A DNA stretch of 15,812 nt, taken from NCBI GenBank assembly GCA_017552165.1, contig JAFZCF010000061.1, forward strand, positions 1 to 15,812, read 5' to 3'. Position 1 is the first letter of the stretch, and each line of letters starts with the position of its first letter. This document shows positions 6,101-10,999 of this stretch, piece after piece. Origin of the DNA: Clostridia bacterium (lineage in GTDB: Bacteria; Bacillota_A; Clostridia; Oscillospirales; CAG-272). A program made the translations under genes and the position numbers. The notes under the pieces are model-generated. The model saw nothing but the letters and a program-made list of their open reading frames with translations. It had not been told where the DNA came from and did not search any database.

Positions 6101-7366
6101 ATGAAAACATTATTCAAACGGCTCGCGGCGGCGGTGATCGCGGCGCTGACGCTCATATCGCTTTTCGGGTGCCTCAAAGGCGGCGGCTCAGTGCCCGCGG
6201 GATCCGGAGAAAACACCGACGTCTTTACCCCGAGCCCCGCCGTGCCGGGCGCGCTCGCCGCGCCGACGGACGGGAACGTGACGGATTTTGCGCTCAAGCT
6301 TTTCCGCGCGTCGGCCGGGGACGGCGAAAACGCCCTCCTCTCGCCGCTCTCTGTGCTTTACGCGCTCGCTATGACTGCAAACGGCGCAAAGGGTCAGACG
6401 CTTTCCGAGATGGAGAACGTCCTCGGCATGGAGATCGACAAGCTTAACACCTACCTCGGCGAGCGGATGAAGACCCTCCCGCGCGGGGATAAATACAAAC
6501 TCGACGCGGCAAACTCGATATGGTTCAAGGAAGACGAGAATTTCTCCGTGAAAGAGGACTTTCTTAAAGTCAACGAGGATCATTACGCCGCCGAAGTCCG
6601 CAGCGCTCCTTTCGACGACGGGACGCTGAATGATATAAACAACTGGGTCAAAGAAAAGACCGACGGGATGATCGAGAAGATGCTTGACAAGATCGATCCG
6701 AATTCGGTAATGTTCCTAATAAACGCCCTCGCCTTCGACGCGGAGTGGGAAGAAAAGTACGTTGACGGCGACGTCCGCGAATCGATTTTCATTCTTGAGG
6801 ACGGGACGTACAAAAAGGCGACGTTTATGTATTCTGTCGAGGGAGAATATCTCGAGGACGAAAAGGCGGAGGGATTCATAAAATATTATGCAGGCCGCAA
6901 GTACGCCTTCGTGGGTCTCCTGCCGAAAGACGGCGTTAAGCTCGCCGATTACGTCGCCTCGCTCGACGGTAATAAACTGAACGAAATGCTCTCGAACCCG
7001 TCCCACGAGAAGGTAAAGGTGTCTGTTCCGAAATTCGAGACCGAATACGATGCGGAGTTGTCGCGTGTGCTCGCACGGATGGGTATGCCCACGGCTTTCG
7101 ACGGTGACCATGCGGATTTTTCCGGGATAGGCACCTACAGAGACGGCAACCTTTACATCGGGGCAGTATTACACAAGACCTTTATATCGGTCGACGAGAA
7201 GGGCACGAAGGCCGGCGCCGCGACGGTAGTTGATACGATGACATTCACCTCAATACAACCCGAAATGAAAAGAGTTTACCTCAACCGGCCGTTTGTCTAT
7301 ATGCTCATCGACTGTGAAAACAATCTCCCGTTATTCATCGGAACGATGTACGACGTGGAGAAATGA
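6101..7366 (+). CDS. Lipid-anchored serpin (serine protease inhibitor) B
   Basis: A 421-residue paralogue of serpin A with its own lipoprotein signal (lipobox L-F-G-C, Cys24). It shares all core serpin landmarks: SPLSVLYALAMTANGAKGQT (81-100), NSIWF (138-142), INALAFDAEW (207-216), inhibitory hinge EKGTKAGAAT (366-375) and the RPFVYMLIDCENNLP end. The reactive loop beyond the hinge is quite different from serpin A and one residue shorter. Counting from Gly368 as P15 puts P1 at Phe382 (context TMTFTS), suggesting a chymotrypsin-like target (inference). Start: GAAAAAGGAGA precedes the ATG, as in serpin A. The next gene begins 11 bp after the stop. Confidence 0.95.
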   Translation: MKTLFKRLAAAVIAALTLISLFGCLKGGGSVPAGSGENTDVFTPSPAVPGALAAPTDGNVTDFALKLFRASAGDGENALLSPLSVLYALAMTANGAKGQTLSEMENVLGMEIDKLNTYLGERMKTLPRGDKYKLDAANSIWFKEDENFSVKEDFLKVNEDHYAAEVRSAPFDDGTLNDINNWVKEKTDGMIEKMLDKIDPNSVMFLINALAFDAEWEEKYVDGDVRESIFILEDGTYKKATFMYSVEGEYLEDEKAEGFIKYYAGRKYAFVGLLPKDGVKLADYVASLDGNKLNEMLSNPSHEKVKVSVPKFETEYDAELSRVLARMGMPTAFDGDHADFSGIGTYRDGNLYIGAVLHKTFISVDEKGTKAGAATVVDTMTFTSIQPEMKRVYLNRPFVYMLIDCENNLPLFIGTMYDVEK

Positions 7367-7377
7367 GGTAAATAATT

Positions 7378-8037
7378 ATGAAAACAACATTTAAACGGCT
7401 CGCGGCGGCGATGGTCGCGGCGGTGTTCCTGCTGCTTGCCGTCTCATGCAAGCCGATAACTCAGCCTACCGATAACGGAACGGGAGCGAAGCCCGCGCCG
7501 GACACCTCATCGCAGCCAGAGCCCAGTACTGTGACTGAAACAGAACCGCAGACCGACGCGGCCGAGCCGCTCGGCATGATGCCGGAAGACGTCTCGGGGC
7601 TCGATTTCTGGATACTTTACGACGCGAAGGATGAGATGTTCGCGGATTACAGGATCTGGCCCGGCTTCGGAGTCACCGGCTACGTGCCCGAGAAATATTT
7701 TCCGGAGGATGACGACTCTCGGTACGTCCCATCTAACGGAGAATACGTCAGATACGACGTCACAGCGTGGCCGGACTATGCCGACGGAGGCAGGTACGTG
7801 ACGGGAATCACGATCGCCGGCGCCCACGACATCAGTGTTTTCGGCCTGACGGTCGATTCCTCCTTCGCTGAGGTTCGTGAAAAGCTGACGGCAAAGGGAT
7901 TCACCGAAAATGACATCGAGGTCGATACATTCGTCAGTTTCACCTCACCGGACGGGAAGTACTGGATATCTTTTGGTTCGTCCGGCATGATACAGATAAC
8001 CGCTCCGGTCGGAAACAGAAATCACTGGAGATTCTGA
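7378..8037 (+). CDS. Small lipoprotein B paired with serpin B
   Basis: A 219-residue paralogue of the 5501-6055 product. Its signal peptide (lipobox A-V-S-C, Cys24) is not like that of its paralogue: the first 15 residues (MKTTFKRLAAAMVAA) nearly copy those of serpin B, at DNA level too. A Thr/Pro/Glu/Asp-rich linker of about 40 residues, absent from paralogue A, then leads into the shared domain (MPEDVSGLDFWILYDAKDEM onward). It is therefore a chimera of a serpin-type start and a lipoprotein-A-type body. It is the last gene of the run. No terminator follows before the T-box promoter 8 bp downstream. Function unknown. Confidence 0.82.
   Translation: MKTTFKRLAAAMVAAVFLLLAVSCKPITQPTDNGTGAKPAPDTSSQPEPSTVTETEPQTDAAEPLGMMPEDVSGLDFWILYDAKDEMFADYRIWPGFGVTGYVPEKYFPEDDDSRYVPSNGEYVRYDVTAWPDYADGGRYVTGITIAGAHDISVFGLTVDSSFAEVREKLTAKGFTENDIEVDTFVSFTSPDGKYWISFGSSGMIQITAPVGNRNHWRF
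7615..7772 (+). repeat. Near-identical tract shared with 5627-5787, copy 2
   Basis: 158 bp, identical to 5627-5787 apart from the 3-bp deletion. See copy 1; the abrupt edges fit a gene-conversion tract. Confidence 0.9.
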
Positions 8038-8045
8038 AAGTCCTC

Positions 8046-8074
8046 TTGACAAACCGCGGACGCGGTGGTATAAT
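8046..8074 (+). promoter_or_regulatory. Promoter of T-box leader 1, with palindrome in the spacer
   Basis: Consensus TTGACA (8046-8051), 17-nt spacer, consensus TATAAT (8069-8074). The spacer contains the perfect inverted repeat ACCGCG-GA-CGCGGT (8053-8066), placed where a bound repressor would block RNA polymerase. The second T-box promoter shares the spacer letters AA...CGGA....GTGG but lacks the full palindrome. This is a candidate operator; no binding protein is proven. Confidence 0.8.
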
Positions 8075-8080
8075 ACGCGA

Positions 8081-8351
8081 AACATAATAAAAGGCCGTGA
8101 TGCGGACGGGCGGAACAAAGGATGTCCAAAGAGAGTCGGGGAATGGTGAGATCCCGGCGTCAGACGATCCGCCGGATCACCGCGGAGCCGAGAGCACGAA
8201 GCCGCGCGGCGGGGGAGGGCTCTACGTGATTGCTGCGTTAATGCATAAGACTTGACAGAGTCTGAGCGCTCCCTCAGGGGGGAATTTGAGTGGTACCGCG
8301 GGTAAGTCGTTTCACCCGTCTCAAAGCTGTTTGAGACGGGTTTTTATTTTT
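8081..8351 (+). promoter_or_regulatory. T-box riboswitch leader 1 (predicted isoleucine specifier)
   Basis: A complete T-box leader. Stem I has the GAGAG bulge (8131-8135) and a terminal loop with GGTG (8145-8148). Stem GGCGGA/TCCGCC (8109-8114/8168-8173) and base GCGG/CCGC bracket a loop holding ATC (8176-8178) followed by A, so the specifier is probably the Ile codon AUC. A rival pairing GTGAT/ATCAC would bury it. Stem III is AGACT-TGACAG-AGTCT (8248-8263). The T-box AATTTGAGTGGTACCGCG is at 8283-8300. Antiterminator: TTTGAG/CTCAAA and GCGGGT/ACCCGT around bulge TGGTACC. The bulge UGGU predicts a tRNA ending ACCA, as in tRNA-Ile. Uncharged tRNA would permit read-through into the downstream synthetase gene. 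Confidence 0.93.
8315..8351 (+). terminator. T-box 1 terminator hairpin
   Basis: CCCGTCTCAA (8315-8324) and TTGAGACGGG (8331-8340) form a perfect 10-bp stem with a 6-nt loop, followed by TTTTTATTTTT. Its 5' arm is the strand used by the antiterminator, so the two folds exclude each other. It is also the only terminator visible for the upstream serpin operon. Confidence 0.93.
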
Positions 8352-8368
8352 CGGAGGAGACAACCGAC

Positions 8369-10639
8369 ATGAAACACAGCGAATCGGATATGAGACTTTA
8401 CGAGATAGCTTCGAGGATCAGGGAAATGCGCGAGATAATGGGCATCTCCCGCGAAAGCATGGCGAAGCTCACCGACGTCACGCCGGAGACCTACTCGGTC
8501 TATGAGTCCGGCGGGGCGGACATCCCGTTTTCGTTCATACACAAATGCGCGATAGTCCTCGGGGTGGAGCTCACCGAGCTGCTCGAGGGCGGGGGCGGCG
8601 CGCGCCTGACCTCCTATACCGTGACGAGACACGGAAAGGGCCAGCAGACCGCCCGCGAGACCGGCATAGAGATCGACAACCTCGCGCCGAATTTCAAAAA
8701 CAAGATCGCCCAGCCCTACTGGGTCAGATACGAGTACGCGGAGGAGCTCCAGAACAAGCCGATCCACCTGACGAAACACGACGGGCAGGAGTTCGACCTC
8801 GTCATTTCGGGCTCGCTCCTCGTCCAGGTCGGCGAGAACAAAGAGATACTCAACGAGGGCGACTCGATATACTATAACAGCTCCACCCCCCACGGCATGA
8901 TCGCCGTCGGCGGGCGCGACTGCGTTTTCTGCGCCGTCGTGCTCCCCGGCAAGGAGACGAGCGAGGAGACCGTCCGCGCCGCCGTCGCCGCCGTGAGATA
9001 CGACACCCGCCTGCTCTGCGAAAAGTTCGTCGAGGTCAAGGAGGACGAAAACGGCACGCCGGTAAAGGTGGATTTCAAAAACACGGAGAGCTTCAATTTC
9101 GGATTCGACTGCGTCGACGCGATAGCCGAGAAATATCCCGACAAGACGGCGATGATCCACCTCGACAGGAACAAGAACGAGCGCGTCTTCACCTTCAAGG
9201 ACATAAAGAAGGAGTCGGCGCGCGCGGCGAATTATTTCGAGAATCTCGGGATAAAGAAGGGCGACCGCGTGATGCTCGTCCTCAAGAGACACTGGGAGTT
9301 CTGGGTCGCGATGATTGCACTCCACAAGCTCGGTGCGGTCGCTATCCCGGCGACGTATCAGCTCAAGGTCCACGACTTCGAGTACCGCTTCAGGATGGCG
9401 GAGGTGAAGGCGCTGCTCTGCACGGCCGACGGCGACACTGCCGACATGGCGGACAAAGCCGCCGAGTCCTGCCCGACCGTCGGGATAAAGATCCTCGTCG
9501 GCGGGAAGCGCGAGGGCTGGCACGATTTCGACAGGGAATACACGGTGTTCTCGAGCGTTTATCAGCGTAGAGAGGACACCCCGGGCGGCACCGATCCTGC
9601 CCTGATCCTCTTCTCGTCCGGCACGACGGGCAACCCCAAGATGGTGATGCACAGGCACACCTATCCGCTCGGACACTATCTGACGGCGAAATACTGGCAC
9701 TGCTGCGAGCGCGACGGCCTGCATCTCACGATCTCCGACACGGGCTGGGGCAAATCTCTGTGGGGTAAGCTGTACGGACAGTGGCTCTGCGAGGGCGCGG
9801 TGTTCGTTTACGACTTCGACCGATTCTCGGCGGCGGATATCCTCCCGCTCTTCGCGAAATACAAGATCACGACCTTCTGCGCGCCGCCGACCATGCTCCG
9901 CATGATGATAAAGGAAGATCTGTCAAAATACGATTTCTCATCCGTCAGGCACATGACGACGGCGGGCGAGGCGCTCAACCCCGAGGTCGCCCTGAGATTC
10001 GAAGAGGCGACCGGGCTCGAGATCATGGAGGGCTTCGGCCAGACCGAGACGACCCTCACGATAGCGAATTTCTGCGGCATGCCGGTCAAGATCGGCTCTA
10101 TGGGCAAGGCCTCGCCGCAGTATGACGTCAGGATAGTCGATCCCGACGGGAACCCGGTGCCGAACGGCGAGGTCGGCGAGATAGTCATAAAGATCGACGA
10201 GAATTATCCCGTCGGGCTGTTTGACAGATACTGTCTCGACGACGAGCTCGACGCGCGCTGCCGCCGCGGCGGATATTATCATACGGGCGACACTGCGTGG
10301 CGCGACGAGGACGGCTATTTCTGGTACGTCGGGCGCGTCGACGACATCATCAAGTCCTCTGGCTACCGCATCGGGCCGTTTGAGATCGAAAGCGTCATAA
10401 TGGAGCTCCCATACGTCCTCGAGTGCGGCGTTTCGGCCGCTCCCGACGAGATAAGGGGACAGATCGTCAAGGCGAGCGTCGTGCTCGTAAAGGGTACCGA
10501 GCCGACCGAGGCGCTTAAGAAAGAGATCCAGAACTACGTCAAGGAGCATACCGCGCCGTATAAATACCCGCGCCTCGTCGTCTTCCGCGACGAGCTCCCC
10601 AAGACCATAAGCGGAAAGATCATAAGAAATCAGCTGTAA
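8369..10639 (+). CDS. XRE-HTH/cupin/acyl-CoA synthetase fusion protein 1
   Basis: 756 residues, three parts. Residues 10-73: XRE-type helix-turn-helix (IASRIREMREIMGISRESMA, then ETYSVYESGG). Residues 131-193: cupin (KHDGQEFDLVISGSL, GDSIYYNSSTPH; likely metal ligands His137, Glu141, His175). Residues 240-756: complete AMP-forming acyl-CoA synthetase with P-loop LFSSGTTGNPK (414-424), GFGQTE (555-560), YHTGD (637-641), GYRIGPFE (665-672) and catalytic Lys750 in SGK. The C-terminal pattern is of the medium-chain/branched-chain (ACSM-like) type: acid + ATP + CoA to acyl-CoA + AMP + PPi. The Ile-type T-box upstream suggests 2-methylbutyrate as substrate (inference). Start supported by GGAGGA at 8353-8358. 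Around residues 611-634 it diverges oddly from its paralogue (RYCLDDELDARCRRGG). Confidence 0.93.
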   Translation: MKHSESDMRLYEIASRIREMREIMGISRESMAKLTDVTPETYSVYESGGADIPFSFIHKCAIVLGVELTELLEGGGGARLTSYTVTRHGKGQQTARETGIEIDNLAPNFKNKIAQPYWVRYEYAEELQNKPIHLTKHDGQEFDLVISGSLLVQVGENKEILNEGDSIYYNSSTPHGMIAVGGRDCVFCAVVLPGKETSEETVRAAVAAVRYDTRLLCEKFVEVKEDENGTPVKVDFKNTESFNFGFDCVDAIAEKYPDKTAMIHLDRNKNERVFTFKDIKKESARAANYFENLGIKKGDRVMLVLKRHWEFWVAMIALHKLGAVAIPATYQLKVHDFEYRFRMAEVKALLCTADGDTADMADKAAESCPTVGIKILVGGKREGWHDFDREYTVFSSVYQRREDTPGGTDPALILFSSGTTGNPKMVMHRHTYPLGHYLTAKYWHCCERDGLHLTISDTGWGKSLWGKLYGQWLCEGAVFVYDFDRFSAADILPLFAKYKITTFCAPPTMLRMMIKEDLSKYDFSSVRHMTTAGEALNPEVALRFEEATGLEIMEGFGQTETTLTIANFCGMPVKIGSMGKASPQYDVRIVDPDGNPVPNGEVGEIVIKIDENYPVGLFDRYCLDDELDARCRRGGYYHTGDTAWRDEDGYFWYVGRVDDIIKSSGYRIGPFEIESVIMELPYVLECGVSAAPDEIRGQIVKASVVLVKGTEPTEALKKEIQNYVKEHTAPYKYPRLVVFRDELPKTISGKIIRNQL

Positions 10640-10662
10640 ACAAAACAGTCGCGAAAAAAGTC

Positions 10663-10691
10663 TTGACAAAAGACGGAATACGTGGTAGAAT
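10663..10691 (+). promoter_or_regulatory. Promoter of T-box leader 2
   Basis: TTGACA (10663-10668), 17-nt spacer, TAGAAT (10686-10691), only one base off consensus. It starts 23 bp after the stop of the first synthetase gene, with no terminator between. Confidence 0.8.
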
Positions 10692-10697
10692 ATCCGA

Positions 10698-10977
10698 AAG
10701 TTTTTTCAAAGACGTTGACGAAGAGGGCAGCCGCAGAGCAAGCCGACAGAGAGACGGCGGTCGGTGCGAGCCGTCGGTACTGCTGCCGCTGCCGTAGCTT
10801 CCGAGTCGGAAAGAAGAAAGCCGGACAGGCAAGTAGAACTTTCCCGTTACGCTGCGTTAATGCGGGGGGATTGACAGATCCCGTGAGAGGCCCTCGCCGA
10901 GGGCAATTTGAGTGGTACCGCGTGCGTTTCAAAGGCGCTCGTCTCAAAGTCATTTCTGATTTTTGGACGGGCGCTTT
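10698..10977 (+). promoter_or_regulatory. T-box riboswitch leader 2 (predicted valine specifier)
   Basis: A second complete T-box leader. Stem I has GAGAG (10750-10754) and a terminal loop with GGTG (10763-10766). Stem GGCAGC/GCTGCC (10726-10731/10788-10793) and base GAAG/CTTC enclose GTAG, giving the codon GTA (Val) at 10794-10796, exactly 27 nt after GGTG as in leader 1. Stem III is GGGAT-TGACAG-ATCCC (10867-10882), with the same loop as leader 1 but different, compensated stem bases. The T-box is at 10905-10922. Antiterminator: TTTGAG/CTCAAA and GCGTGCG/CGCTCGT (one U-U mismatch) around TGGTACC. UGGU fits the ACCA end of tRNA-Val. It should control the synthetase 2-ilvE-vor operon. Confidence 0.92.
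10935..10977 (+). terminator. T-box 2 terminator hairpin, weak U tract
   Basis: GCGCTCGTC (10935-10943) pairs with GACGGGCGC (10966-10974; one G-U), and the enclosed CAAAGTCA/TGATTTTTG can extend it to a long, slightly bulged hairpin. Only TTT follows, then CCC, so it lacks the U run of a canonical terminator. It overlaps the antiterminator strand, as a T-box terminator should. Confidence 0.65.
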
Positions 10978-10999
10978 CCCGTTCTGAAAAGGAGCATTC

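Noticed and set aside
8097..8180. GTGAT/ATCAC pairing as the base of Stem I in T-box 1
   Set aside because: It would bury the AUC that sits at the same 27-nt distance as GUA in leader 2. The GCGG/CCGC base gives the same layout as leader 2. Kept only as an alternative fold.
8321..9724. 467-codon open frame on the minus strand
   Set aside because: It is the antisense shadow of synthetase 1 and its leader; no recognisable protein pattern or start signal.
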